From NCBI GenBank assembly GCA_019918135.1, contig WBZZ01004130.1, forward strand, positions 124,001 to 188,000: a DNA stretch of 64,000 nt, written 5' to 3'. The position numbers and the translations under genes are program-made. Positions 31,638-40,533 of this stretch are shown piece after piece. The notes under the pieces were generated by a model. The model worked only from the letters and a program-made list of their open reading frames with translations, had not been told where the DNA came from and ran no database searches. This DNA comes from Paulinella micropora (taxonomy: Eukaryota; Cercozoa; Imbricatea; Euglyphida; Paulinellidae). How positions within the stretch are numbered: the first letter of the stretch is position 1; every line of letters begins with the position of its first letter.

Positions 31638-31925
31638 ATGACTACCCTCACCAGACTATGTGAGAAGTTTGAACAACTTTCCATTGAAAATAAAAAAGAA
31701 AACTTTTCTCTTACTGATGTCAAAAAGGTAATAAACGATGAAATTCAAGCCATTGAGAAAAGCAGAGAAGGAAAGCCAAAGGATACTTTTCCATTTGGTA
31801 AATATAAAGGTAAGAAAATTCAAGATGTTGCTACAATTGACAAACCATATCTTGAATGGGTTATGAAACAGCCGTGGTTTGATAAATTTACGGACATTAA
31901 AAGTGAAGTTAAAAAATATTTATAA
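31638..31925 (+). CDS. Exonuclease-X C-terminal-like (DUF3820-type) protein
   Basis: A 95-residue protein. The second half matches the small domain seen at the C-terminus of exodeoxyribonuclease X and in many viral singletons: FPFGKYKGKKIQDVA, then YLEWVMKQPWF. The nuclease domain itself is absent, so it is probably a DNA-binding accessory. It follows polB by 61 bases and uses a TATATAGACC-type leader directly before its ATG. Confidence 0.75.
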   Translation: MTTLTRLCEKFEQLSIENKKENFSLTDVKKVINDEIQAIEKSREGKPKDTFPFGKYKGKKIQDVATIDKPYLEWVMKQPWFDKFTDIKSEVKKYL

Positions 31926-31958
31926 TAAAAAAATTAATATTTATATTATATACGAATT

Positions 31959-32450
31959 ATGTCAGACCTCTCAACCAAACAAGACTACTTGAATGAAATT
32001 GAAAAATGGAACCTTGACATTGAAATTAAAAAGCCGACAATTAAATGGACAAAGCCCGACATTGTTTCTTTCTATGAACAATACAAGCCGAGGGACGACA
32101 ATGTGAAAGTAGTTATTCCATTGGAGACCATAACGGACAAAGAAGAGAGCACTCCTTTTAAGGCGAGTGACTTGAAAGAGGGAGGGGGTTACACCCCCTA
32201 CCATACCCCCGCGGGTTTGGAAAGGGACAAAGTCCCTTCCACGGGAATTACGGAGATAAAGCAAAATGTTGGTGAAGAAATAGAAGCAAAGAAAGCACCT
32301 TGTAAAGAGTGTAAGAAAAAAAATGTTTTATCAGTTTCAATTGACGATGATAGATTTTGCGATGTGGCATGTGTTCTTTCATTTCTAGAAAAAAATGAAG
32401 AAATGAATGAAGTTAGAAAAAATAATTTTATCAAGTATTTTAAAAAGTGA
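31959..32450 (+). CDS. Uncharacterised protein with C-terminal zinc site and embedded palindrome
   Basis: The 163-residue protein has a C-terminal four-Cys site (CKECKKKN ... FCDVACVLSFL, residues ~113-147), typical of treble-clef or FCS-like fingers. Its middle (GGGYTPYHTPAGLERDKVPS) is encoded by a GC-rich palindromic repeat (32180-32240) that elsewhere in the element is intergenic. The repeat therefore entered this gene in frame and is translated. Function unknown. It is the last gene of the plus-strand left arm. Confidence 0.75.
   Translation: MSDLSTKQDYLNEIEKWNLDIEIKKPTIKWTKPDIVSFYEQYKPRDDNVKVVIPLETITDKEESTPFKASDLKEGGGYTPYHTPAGLERDKVPSTGITEIKQNVGEEIEAKKAPCKECKKKNVLSVSIDDDRFCDVACVLSFLEKNEEMNEVRKNNFIKYFKK
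32180..32240 (-). repeat. GC-rich palindromic repeat inside a coding gene
   Basis: This is an inverted copy of the palindromes at 36443-36505 and 38262-38365. It has two hairpins (GGGACAAAGTCCC and GGGGGTTACACCCCC) and the shared CCATACCCCCGCGGG core. Confidence 0.85.
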
Positions 32451-32482
32451 TATTTGGAAAATCAACGATTTAATTTTTTTCT

Positions 32483-33721
32483 CTAAGGGTCTTCAATCCA
32501 AGTAAAAGCATACTGAATACTTATAGTCTGATTTAAAGTAGCCTGTGCTGTTACAGTTAGCCTTTCGCTTGGCAACATGTCATCTAAATCATAATCGGCA
32601 AAATTTATACTTTGAGCATCACTAGTATTTACAAATACAACAGCAATCACATTACCACCAGCAATAGTCGCGGTAGTATCAAATGAAACTAGACTTGTAT
32701 TTGTATTGTTCTCAGCATACACGGCACCTGTAAGTGTAGCATTTTTTATTACCTTAATGATTACGCTACTTTTAGTGTCAGTATTTAGAATATTTAGCCG
32801 TCTTGGATACACTATACTATAATTAGCAATAGTGTTTCCAATAATATTGGTATTATTTCTCATAGTAAAAGCATGAGTTGCTACATTCGTTGTATTTGCT
32901 GTTCTTTCATAAATAAATGGAATACCTCTTATGATTTCAGTTCCTTCAATAAAGCATCCAACACTGGCAATTCTAAGGCTTTGGATTTGCGGATTAGCAC
33001 CAACAGCCAAAGAAGCCAAGAATGGTAAAGTAGTATTATTAAGAGATGTAGCAGTTTTGCTGTTGGCATATCGTATAGCATGGACTAGTTGAAATTGTCC
33101 AGTGTTTGGATTTTCAATATAAAATGATATCTGACCAAAACCTAAGTATTGATATTTAATCTGAAATACATTACCCTTACTGAAATCAATTGCTGGCAAG
33201 TAATCGGTTCCATCCGCTTTATCTACATTCCATTGACTTTGTTTAACCTCGGTAATGACTGTGGAGTTGTTAAATTGGTATATTTTCATTACACCGCTTT
33301 CTCTTGAGAAGAAAAATCCGTCCGTCAAGAAGGAATCGCCAATACCTACATAAGATGAATATCCGCCTGCTTCATTTGTATTCCACAAAGCAGTAAATCT
33401 GACACATACACCCATACCAGCACGATATTTAATTTTCTTTTTTGTTTCAATGAATAATCTTGAACCTCCAACTGCCTGTGTTGTTAGATATGCCATAGCA
33501 CTCTTTTGCTCTAATGTAGCATTAGTAGTGCTTGTGTTCCACTTAGAGGTATTTACATTATACATAAATGTTTCTTGTATAATCGGTGTGTATTGTGATG
33601 TTGCTAATTCACCAAATGCTGTTTTTTCAACATTAGTCTCAAGATAACCATTATGCCCTACTTTTACATTTACGAAATCTCCGTCAGGATTTTGTGCGAT
33701 TAAATTTCTCTGGTGGGACAT
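32483..33721 (-). CDS. Virion structural protein, TAFGEL/YNVNT family
   Basis: A 412-residue protein. Its N-terminus (VKVGHNGYLETNVEKTAFGE, then FMYNVNTSKWN) matches a motif seen in structural proteins of large DNA viruses and phages. The body is beta-rich with Gly/Asn/Thr (jelly-roll or concanavalin-like), as expected for a fibre or decoration protein. No enzyme motif is visible. It lies next to the major capsid gene on the same strand with a TATATATAGAG leader directly before the ATG, so it probably belongs to the late virion set. Confidence 0.7.
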   Translation of the reverse strand: MSHQRNLIAQNPDGDFVNVKVGHNGYLETNVEKTAFGELATSQYTPIIQETFMYNVNTSKWNTSTTNATLEQKSAMAYLTTQAVGGSRLFIETKKKIKYRAGMGVCVRFTALWNTNEAGGYSSYVGIGDSFLTDGFFFSRESGVMKIYQFNNSTVITEVKQSQWNVDKADGTDYLPAIDFSKGNVFQIKYQYLGFGQISFYIENPNTGQFQLVHAIRYANSKTATSLNNTTLPFLASLAVGANPQIQSLRIASVGCFIEGTEIIRGIPFIYERTANTTNVATHAFTMRNNTNIIGNTIANYSIVYPRRLNILNTDTKSSVIIKVIKNATLTGAVYAENNTNTSLVSFDTTATIAGGNVIAVVFVNTSDAQSINFADYDLDDMLPSERLTVTAQATLNQTISIQYAFTWIEDP

Positions 33722-33770
33722 CTCTATATATAAACAAAAAAATTAACTATCAAAAATTAATAATTACTTC

Positions 33771-35240
33771 TTAACTAATTGTAATAACATTTGCCTTCAC
33801 TTGAACCTCTCGCTGAGTAATGGCCACGGTGTAATGGTTGTGAGCATTATTAGCAGTTGTCCCAATGAATTCCCATCGTCGCTCCATAGACAGGTCAAGC
33901 CCGCTAATCTCATTCTGGTCTTTGCTCCACAGCGGACGAGTGTTATCCCAAGCATCAACCCAGAACCAGTTATATTTGTATATGTCCGCATTCATCAAAG
34001 CCGAACCCTCAATCTTTGATTTCAAATACATATAGTCTTCTTCTAGGGAGGTATCAATATTAAACTCCTGCTGTCGTGCTCCGTCAAGTGTGGTGTAAAA
34101 ATTTACAACCTTAGCCTGTGCTCTGTTATCGTTGTCATAAGCAGTATTCTTATTTTCTTCATTGTTAAAAACTGAGTGATAAATCTTCTTCAAACGGCGA
34201 CCGTGTCCTCTGTCAAATCGCATAATAATATTTTGTGTTGTGGATGCTCCAATTGAGTTCTTATAAACATAAGGATAATCAATGTTAAAACTCATACCCT
34301 CAGTGCTAGCAATCTTCGCCTGAATGGATTGAATGACATCAGGATTAGTTTCAACAGCCAGAAACAAAGCAAGATTAGTAACATCAGCACTGACAGCCGT
34401 CGCCGCGGAGCCGACATTCGCAGTATTAATAGCAGTCGCCGCACCATTAGTCACTGTATAACTAGCTCTGTTAGTAGCACTCCACACAATCCGCATCGTC
34501 AAAATCTCAGGAAACATAATGGTTTTATCAAGAGCAAAAATAGTATTAATAAGCATACTCAAAGGAATTTTCACATTGATAGCAGCAGCACCATTAACAC
34601 CTGCCAAATACTTTGCTTCGTTGTAATTAACATTTACAGGCGAAAGTGTGCCAGTGCCGTCAGTTAATGCTGTATCGTTATGACGACGAGCACTAATGGA
34701 TGGTTCAGCAAACATAGCAAGAGTTCTTGCCGCCACGTTATCAGCACCATCTGTCATCGCACGAAAGTTAGTTCTAGTAGCTTCAACAGCACTAACATTA
34801 ATCAATCCATTCGCATTACACTTTTGAAGCATACAGCCGTATCCAGTAGTAATATCGTGATTAGGAAGGTCAAGGAAATCCTTCAAAGATATCTCGGGCT
34901 TCCAAAGCATTTTAGTAACCGTCCCGAGATGGTTAAGGTCGCACAGATAAACACCGCTACGGGTCTGAAGTTGAATTTGTCTAATGGATGAAAGGCAGTC
35001 CATAAAAATTCTACTATAAATGTTAGCACCACCTGTTCTAAGAGTATAAGTAAAGCTCAAATAAGAGCGGGCGAGATTGAACGGGCGACTGATAAGGTCA
35101 AATGATCGTTCTTGTCCGCCAGCAGTGGTGACCTCAAAGGTTCCAGAGCCCTCACGTGGAGCAAGTTTATTCAAACGATACGAAGCACTGATGTAGTCAG
35201 TTCTAGAAAAGTCCAATTCTCCTCCGTGTTGAGTTGGCAT
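33771..35240 (-). CDS. mcp: Major capsid protein, double jelly-roll type
   Basis: A 489-residue protein with the N-terminal pattern of Polinton/PLV capsid proteins (GGELDFSRTDYISASYRLNK, then ERSFDLISRPFNLARSYLSF). Beta-rich segments and a C-terminal Trp-rich region (YNWFWVDAWDN) complete a length normal for the family (450-650). It would form the hexameric capsomers. The leader of about 200 bases contains a hairpin (35361-35401) and an AT-rich stretch. Penton-like, ATPase and protease genes on the same strand complete the morphogenesis module. Confidence 0.85.
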   Translation of the reverse strand: MPTQHGGELDFSRTDYISASYRLNKLAPREGSGTFEVTTAGGQERSFDLISRPFNLARSYLSFTYTLRTGGANIYSRIFMDCLSSIRQIQLQTRSGVYLCDLNHLGTVTKMLWKPEISLKDFLDLPNHDITTGYGCMLQKCNANGLINVSAVEATRTNFRAMTDGADNVAARTLAMFAEPSISARRHNDTALTDGTGTLSPVNVNYNEAKYLAGVNGAAAINVKIPLSMLINTIFALDKTIMFPEILTMRIVWSATNRASYTVTNGAATAINTANVGSAATAVSADVTNLALFLAVETNPDVIQSIQAKIASTEGMSFNIDYPYVYKNSIGASTTQNIIMRFDRGHGRRLKKIYHSVFNNEENKNTAYDNDNRAQAKVVNFYTTLDGARQQEFNIDTSLEEDYMYLKSKIEGSALMNADIYKYNWFWVDAWDNTRPLWSKDQNEISGLDLSMERRWEFIGTTANNAHNHYTVAITQREVQVKANVITIS

Positions 35241-35360
35241 TTTGTTTTTTGATTTTTAGACAGTTGAGATTATTTGCTAATTCACAAGAATATATTTATA
35301 GAAAAAAAAATAATTAAATCAAAAATAATTAATTGATATTTTATTCTGACTTCGTCATCA

Positions 35361-35401
35361 TAAAACATCGTAAGCCATTAACTTACCTTTTTCGATGTTT
35401 G
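35361..35401 (-). promoter_or_regulatory. Conserved intergenic hairpin, copy 1
   Basis: AAAACATCG (plus strand) pairs with CGATGTTT 20 bases on, with an inner GTAAG/CTTAC stem. It lies between the penton-like gene and the capsid gene. Two further copies occur at 36396-36443 and 38212-38261, so the structure is conserved. It could be a terminator, processing signal or promoter part. Confidence 0.7.
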
Positions 35402-35449
35402 ACAATAAACGAGAGTGCGAATAGCACGAAGTGAAATTGTCAAATATCT

Positions 35450-36262
35450 TTATCTAGATTTTAACAAATTGAAAAATGATGTAAATAAATTAAAATAATT
35501 AGTCTCTCTATAAATTAATAATGTCATAACTACTCCCAAACCATTAAGATTAATTGCTTGGTCGTTTTCGTCTGTAAGATAAAACCTGAATACATTATTT
35601 GAACTGGTCGATAATTTCTTACCATACTCCGACCCGCTTCCGTCGTATATAACGGCTCCAAATGGTATTTCGTTGGCAGTGTATATTTCTTGTAGCACGT
35701 GATTATCTCCTTCCCCCACTAAGTCCGATTGAAGATACAGAGTTTTTTCCCCTGTCAAAATAATTACATTAGGCGACTTAATAAAATTATTGGCAAAGAA
35801 ATATGTAGAGTTTCTATCAAACCCCATAACCTCGTGGATACGGGTATCACCATCAAATATAAATCGCGGTTGAATACCTCCGTTATTTGAAACACTGAAT
35901 GTTAATTTGCCATCCTCTGGTTCTATGTTGGTATTATTACTGGATACAACATAAGTATAATTATTTGGGCTGTCTGCGGTTAGTATCTCCGACAACTTAT
36001 TTTTTAGATTGTTCATTGTGTAGTTTCCTTCAGGTATCGTAATTAAAGCCTCATACCCGTCTTCGGATAATGTAAAAGTATTATATGGAGAGGCTACGGA
36101 GTAATACGACTTCGGCACATAAATATGAAGTATTTTGCAGTGAGTTGGATTGTCTAGTGATTTTAAGTTTATCTCGTGTGTAAAGTCGCTGTCAGTGCCA
36201 GTTATTCGGTTTTTGCTATTTATGTAATAGATACCCGAACTTCTTCCTCCCTTGTAGTCCAT
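35450..36262 (-). CDS. Penton-like minor capsid protein
   Basis: A 270-residue protein with features of Polinton/PLV penton proteins: YYINSKNRITGTDSDFTHEI near the start, IYVPKSYYSVASPYNTFTL, and GNYTMNNLKNKLSEIL. It is predicted to be a single jelly-roll at the capsid vertices. The start at 36262 is preceded by CGCAATTCTAAAATATC, a leader also found before the protease gene (38165). It lies downstream of the protease and upstream of the capsid gene. Confidence 0.8.
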   Translation of the reverse strand: MDYKGGRSSGIYYINSKNRITGTDSDFTHEINLKSLDNPTHCKILHIYVPKSYYSVASPYNTFTLSEDGYEALITIPEGNYTMNNLKNKLSEILTADSPNNYTYVVSSNNTNIEPEDGKLTFSVSNNGGIQPRFIFDGDTRIHEVMGFDRNSTYFFANNFIKSPNVIILTGEKTLYLQSDLVGEGDNHVLQEIYTANEIPFGAVIYDGSGSEYGKKLSTSSNNVFRFYLTDENDQAINLNGLGVVMTLLIYRETNYFNLFTSFFNLLKSR

Positions 36263-36521
36263 GATATTTTAGAATTGCGTTTTACTGCCCGAAGGGCGTA
36301 ATCACTCTACGAGATGGTCGTGCTCCGCACTCTCACTTATAAAAAAATCACTTGTGATTTTTGCTATAACACAAACTTCGTTTGTTTATATTCTAAAACA
36401 TCGTTTTTTCTTTTTCAAAAAAATTAATGGTAGACGATGTTTATGGAAGGGGCCGTGCCCCTTTCCAAACCCGCGGGGGTATGGTAGGGGGTGGAACCCC
36501 CTCCGTCAGAACAAAATATCA
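36263..36521 (-). promoter_or_regulatory. Intergenic cassette: hairpin, GC palindrome and shared leader
   Basis: Reading on the minus strand after the protease stop: TGATATTTTGTTCTGAC, the GC-rich palindrome (36443-36505), the CGATGTTT/AAACATCG hairpin (36396-36443), further short palindromes (ACAAACTTCGTTTGT near 36370, AAATCACTTGTGATTT near 36346), then CGCAATTCTAAAATATC before the next ATG. The cassette at 38166-38384 repeats the order. Combined termination of one transcript and initiation of the next is inferred. Confidence 0.7.
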
Positions 36522-38165
36522 AATGAAGGTATCAAAATTACCATATCCATTCTGTGCTTTCAACTTTTCCGCTTCTTCTTCTTTTAAGTCTGTGTATCCA
36601 CTAGCAAACTTAAAGCGGTTGCCTTTCGCTCGCTCCATTAAAAACCTCATTGAGTGCCATCCGCATGTGTCGGTTGTGTCAGATTGTTGTTTTACTTGAT
36701 TAACCTTCATTAACAAATAACTATCGGGGTGGCTTTTATCTATTAGTCGTTTCATTTGTTGCTGAAAGTCTTCCGTTGGTTGGTAAAGTGCTAATGGGTC
36801 ATACACTTCCACTGACCTGTCTTTATCCAGACTTACCCATATAGCAATCCAATGAGACCCCGCTTGTTTGTGATTGTCCAAATTCATAATAAATCCGTAT
36901 CGTTTTCTTTTTTCTGGATTTAGTTTGTAGATTTCATCACTGGCTATTGCTCCGAGATACCATCCATATTTTTTCATTATGTCATCTATTTCATTAGTCA
37001 TTAAACCTTTTCCGCTAGTTGGAGATAATCCAATTCCTACCGCATCTGATTCTGGTTCGGTTTCTGCTTCAGTCATATTTGCTTGCGCTTCTTCAGGCTC
37101 TTGTATAATAGGTTGTTCTTCTTTATTGTCTTGTTCTTCTTTATTGTCTTGTTCTTCTTTATTGTCTTGTTCTTCTTTATTGTCTTGTTCTTCTTTATTC
37201 TCCTTGGCTTTATCTACTTCTTCTTTCTTTTTTGCTACCGCACCTTCTCTCCATAAATCAAATTCAACCCATGCTTGTTGTGAGTTCAGCACTTGGTCAG
37301 TTATAATTGGACTTTTGTATAGCCATTGTTTTAACATTTCAGAATAGTTTATTCTACCACCTCTTGATGGTTTTATGTCAGGGATAACATGCCCAATAAA
37401 TCTTAGTTTTTGAATAATCTTTTCATTAGAAGGATGTGCATTTCGTCGTTTCTTTCTAATAGTCTCAGCAAACATACCATCAATTATTTTTTCCCGTTTT
37501 GTTTGTTTATGTTTCTCCTCTTCTTCCGCATCCTTTACAATAACTCCCTTCGTTCTCCTTGGCGGTCGTCCTTGTGGTGGTGGCGGTGGCGGTTTTATCA
37601 TAGGCGGGGCTAGTGGAGCCATCAATAAACCCTGTCTATGTCGTCGTTCTGCCTCTAGTTCCTGAATAAGTCGTTGTTCCTTCTTCTGTTCCCTATCCTT
37701 TTCTTCCTGTCTTTCCTTAATCTCCGCCAGTTGTCTTTTATGTTCCCTATTCATTGTTTCTTTTAGTTCCTTAGCATCTGCTACGTCTTTTCGTTCTAGC
37801 CTTTTCTTTTCTTCTTCTAAATCCTCCCTTTTCTTCTTTTCCTTTTCTTCCTCGACATGTATTAACTCATATTTCTTTTGTAAGTTGCTTTGTATTTGGT
37901 TTCGGTTCTCATGTTCAAGACGATTGAAATCAGATTTGATTATTTTTTCTCTTGGTTTGCGACTAGCCCTTTGCGACCTCGGCTTACCAATATATTTCAT
38001 AAAAAGTTTAACGATTTGTAATGTGCTTAAATCATTTGTTTTCTTACCAAAATTAAGATAATATTTTTTACCCTTCTGGATAATATATGGCCTCCCGCTC
38101 TTATTTCTATAAACTCGTGGGGGTCTTACCTTAGCCTTTTTCTTATTAGTCTTTTTAGCGACCAT
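36519..38165 (-). CDS. Adenain-like cysteine protease with long basic/coiled-coil N-terminal part
   Basis: A 548-residue protein. The last ~170 residues form an Ulp1/adenain-type protease with His438 (GSHWIAIW), Asp456 (VEVYDPLAL), a Gln near 487 (VKQQSD) and Cys501 (TDTCGWHS), a complete catalytic set. Such proteases mature the capsid. The N-terminal part is unusual: a basic block, a long Lys/Glu coiled coil (about 95-200), a Pro run (PPPPPPQGRPP) and four perfect EEQDNK repeats ending EEQ. This makes the protein 2-3 times the usual length. The extra part may be a core or scaffold domain. Confidence 0.85.
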   Translation of the reverse strand: MVAKKTNKKKAKVRPPRVYRNKSGRPYIIQKGKKYYLNFGKKTNDLSTLQIVKLFMKYIGKPRSQRASRKPREKIIKSDFNRLEHENRNQIQSNLQKKYELIHVEEEKEKKKREDLEEEKKRLERKDVADAKELKETMNREHKRQLAEIKERQEEKDREQKKEQRLIQELEAERRHRQGLLMAPLAPPMIKPPPPPPQGRPPRRTKGVIVKDAEEEEKHKQTKREKIIDGMFAETIRKKRRNAHPSNEKIIQKLRFIGHVIPDIKPSRGGRINYSEMLKQWLYKSPIITDQVLNSQQAWVEFDLWREGAVAKKKEEVDKAKENKEEQDNKEEQDNKEEQDNKEEQDNKEEQPIIQEPEEAQANMTEAETEPESDAVGIGLSPTSGKGLMTNEIDDIMKKYGWYLGAIASDEIYKLNPEKRKRYGFIMNLDNHKQAGSHWIAIWVSLDKDRSVEVYDPLALYQPTEDFQQQMKRLIDKSHPDSYLLMKVNQVKQQSDTTDTCGWHSMRFLMERAKGNRFKFASGYTDLKEEEAEKLKAQNGYGNFDTFI

Positions 38166-38384
38166 TTGATATTTTAGAATTGCGCTTCGTGCTACGCACT
38201 CTCTCTTATTCTAAAACATCGATTTTTTATTTTAGGAAAAAATAATGGTCATCGATGTTTATGGAAGGGGCCGCGCCCCTTTCCAAACCCGCGGGGTATG
38301 GTTGTCTCCGCGACGCTTGGGGGTATGGTAGGGGGTGGAACCCCCTCCGGTGGAACCCCCTCCGTCAGAACAAAATATCATCAT
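38166..38384 (-). promoter_or_regulatory. Second intergenic cassette with longer GC palindrome
   Basis: Same layout as 36263-36521: TGATATTTTGTTCTGAC just after the upstream stop, GC palindrome (38262-38365), AAACATCGA/TCGATGTTT hairpin (38212-38261) and the CGCAATTCTAAAATATC leader before the protease ATG. The palindrome carries an extra ~40 bases, including a duplicated GGTGGAACCCCCTCC. Confidence 0.7.
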
Positions 38385-38696
38385 TTAATGAAACTTTACA
38401 GCCCCTCCTCGTTGCTTACCATACCCAAGTTTTGCGGCAGTAGCACTAACACTACCCGCGTAAGGCACCCCAACACTACTCAATGCCCCCGCAGTCCTAG
38501 AGATTACCTTATTATCACGAAGAAATTTATTAACAGCCAAGGCAGTTTTTCCGACCTTAGCCCAGTTAATCTTTCCTCCCTTTTGACCACATCCCTTCTT
38601 CTTAGTTTTCTTTTTTCCTCCCTTCTGTGGCATTGATGGATTGTATCCGATGTTATATCCTGATGGTTGTGAAATTATCACTGGTGATACTGGCAT
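38385..38696 (-). CDS. Small basic virion core/membrane-active-type protein
   Basis: A 103-residue protein with a Lys/Gly-rich middle (KKTKKKGCGQKGGK) and an amphipathic, small-residue C-terminal half (TAGALSSVGVPYAGSVSATA, then KLGYGKQRGG). Polintons and adintoviruses encode short basic proteins of this kind in the virion block, compared with adenovirus core or pVI proteins. Assignment is by composition and position between ATPase and protease. The start follows TTATAT directly. Confidence 0.6.
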   Translation of the reverse strand: MPVSPVIISQPSGYNIGYNPSMPQKGGKKKTKKKGCGQKGGKINWAKVGKTALAVNKFLRDNKVISRTAGALSSVGVPYAGSVSATAAKLGYGKQRGGAVKFH

Positions 38697-38756
38697 ATAT
38701 AAGAAAGATTTTAAAAAATTCTTTCAGCAAAAATAAAAAAAATAATTATTGATATT

Positions 38757-39572
38757 TTATTTCAGGCGGTAAGCAAAATTTTTTCTTAATTCATCATCTA
38801 CACTTGAAACATATAAAAAGTTAAATCTCTCTTTTGTTGCTTCGTGATACTTTTTAAGAAAGTAATCAAAGTCAAAAGATAAGTCTAAGTGTTTATACAC
38901 GAGTTCCATTTTGTCCTGAGATTGCCCCGGAAAGATTAATAGATAATCTAACTGCTTAATGGCTTCTGGCCGTAAGTCGTTCAAATACTGGCTTGACATA
39001 ATCACCTTACTTTTATAGTGCCTGTTCTTTTTTAACAAATCACTTACGGACTTGTCTCTTAATCCACTTCCTAAATCGTCCAAAACAAAAACAACCTCTG
39101 GCGTAATATACTTACTTGGTCGTTCTTTCGCCTCCGCGGCGCTCTGTTTCTTTTCCTTTCCAAAGTATAAAAATTGTGGTTTCTCTATTTCCTCTTTGTC
39201 CTGATTTACTTCTCCTTCATGTTGCTCGTCCTGTCTGTTCAGTTTGTCAAGTTCATAATCAATGACATTCACCCCGTCTGATTTAAGAAAGGTATAAATT
39301 GCCATTGGATTTCCTCTGTTCTTAAAGTGCTTAACCATTGCTTTATAAATGTAGTCCTTGTGTATTGTTGAAGCAATAATGACGATACGGGTTTTTCTGT
39401 CTGTTGTCCGTTTCAGTATTTCAAAGAGTGCTGTTGTTTTCCCGCTCTTCTTTCTAGCAAGTAGAAATATGTTGGCATATGGCTCATTGAATAATTTATA
39501 GCCCTTGGCTTTTTTGTTTCCATCACCCTCTTGTTTTACTGGCTTCACCTTAACATTGTTTATTTTCTCCAT
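38757..39572 (-). CDS. FtsK/HerA-family DNA-packaging ATPase
   Basis: A 271-residue protein with Walker A (ARKKSGKTT near residue 40) and Walker B (VVFVLDDLG near 160), followed by a Ser/Gln sensor-like strand (VIMSSQYLNDLRPEA). Length and order match the A32-like packaging ATPases of Polintons and virophages, which pump the genome into the capsid. Its place in the minus-strand virion block, next to protease and capsid genes, supports that role. Confidence 0.85.
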   Translation of the reverse strand: MEKINNVKVKPVKQEGDGNKKAKGYKLFNEPYANIFLLARKKSGKTTALFEILKRTTDRKTRIVIIASTIHKDYIYKAMVKHFKNRGNPMAIYTFLKSDGVNVIDYELDKLNRQDEQHEGEVNQDKEEIEKPQFLYFGKEKKQSAAEAKERPSKYITPEVVFVLDDLGSGLRDKSVSDLLKKNRHYKSKVIMSSQYLNDLRPEAIKQLDYLLIFPGQSQDKMELVYKHLDLSFDFDYFLKKYHEATKERFNFLYVSSVDDELRKNFAYRLK

Positions 39573-39581
39573 TGCTATATT

Positions 39582-39962
39582 CTAAGCCAAAAATTCCAAA
39601 CACACAACAATTCGCCCCGCTAAATTTCCTGTGTCAATATTTCCGCTGTCAGTTTCAAGGACTTTAAATGTATATTGTCCGTCAGTCCATCCTACAACAC
39701 CCAAATTATAACCGAGATTTGAAATGTTTGCTGTAGTGCTGTCAGCAAATGTTCCAATAATTCCAATTCTATCCATGTAAAGAATTCTGGTTTTGGTTTC
39801 CGTCTGGTCGTTCATATAGTGGATAAACTTAACATTCATTTTGGTGGGTGTGAATGACATTTGAATATTTTTATTAAATGTTTTGCTTCCTCCCGCAAAA
39901 TCATTGCTCAGAAAAATAATCTTTTGGTATTTATAGTCAGTCATGGTTATATTACTACTCAT
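39582..39962 (-). CDS. Small virion-block protein, unrecognised
   Basis: About 126 residues from the ATG at 39962 (MSSNITMTDYKYQKIIF); a start at 39944 (MTDYK) is also possible. The protein is beta-rich, with no enzyme motif or membrane segment. It lies just upstream of the ATPase gene with a 9-base gap. A minor capsid or vertex protein is a guess from position and composition. Confidence 0.6.
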   Translation of the reverse strand: MSSNITMTDYKYQKIIFLSNDFAGGSKTFNKNIQMSFTPTKMNVKFIHYMNDQTETKTRILYMDRIGIIGTFADSTTANISNLGYNLGVVGWTDGQYTFKVLETDSGNIDTGNLAGRIVVCLEFLA

Positions 39963-40191
39963 AAACTTTTTAATAATCAAAATATTTTCGCGGAGTGCCT
40001 GCGACTTTTACTCTCGGGTAAGCGAAAAAAAGAATATTAGTTGTGTTTATTGTATTCAAAAGGGTATAGATACTAAATTTAAGTGTATTTACAAACCGAT
40101 GAGTGATTGGTGTGTTAGTTTTGATGAAGCCCTGCCTTTAATGTGTGCCGGCGATAGTTCGTCTTGGTATATGACACATATATATGAATGT

Positions 40192-40533
40192 TCATTTCTT
40201 TGAAGAAGGTGATGGAAGGCATATCCCAATCAAAAGTGTTAAAATACCGACATAAGTATTAGCAACCTCACAAGGTAAGTTCTTTTCAGATAGCCTTACG
40301 ATGCAAAGGGTTATAATGGATATAATGATACCCATTTGAAATAAGTATTTAATAAGTCGGCTGTCTGTCGGTCTGTTTGTTATACAACAACAATTCCAGT
40401 TATCTTCCAATTCGTGCTCTACTTTTTTTTCTTCATTCTTCAATGAAATGTCTAAAACACGATTTTTCAACTCTGGTGTTAGTTCGCCGTCTATTTCAAT
40501 GACTGGCGGTGGGGGGTGTAATCTAGGAGGCAT
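40192..40533 (-). CDS. Small membrane protein
   Basis: A 113-residue protein: Pro-rich N-terminus (PPRLHPPPPV), charged middle, a CCC motif, then two hydrophobic segments (near residues 66-82 and 91-107: MGIIISIITLCIV and YVGILTLLIGICL). It overlaps the end of the fibre gene by 11 bases, which suggests coupled expression. A virion membrane or host-membrane role is inferred. Confidence 0.65.
   Translation of the reverse strand: MPPRLHPPPPVIEIDGELTPELKNRVLDISLKNEEKKVEHELEDNWNCCCITNRPTDSRLIKYLFQMGIIISIITLCIVRLSEKNLPCEVANTYVGILTLLIGICLPSPSSKK

Noticed and set aside
32178..38380. CRISPR array suggested by the repeated palindromes
   Set aside because: Only three copies, far apart and in different orientations, without regular spacers.
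39943..40203. 86-codon plus-strand frame in the Polinton
   Set aside because: Overlaps the start of a minus-strand gene and lies in its leader; no recognisable motif.
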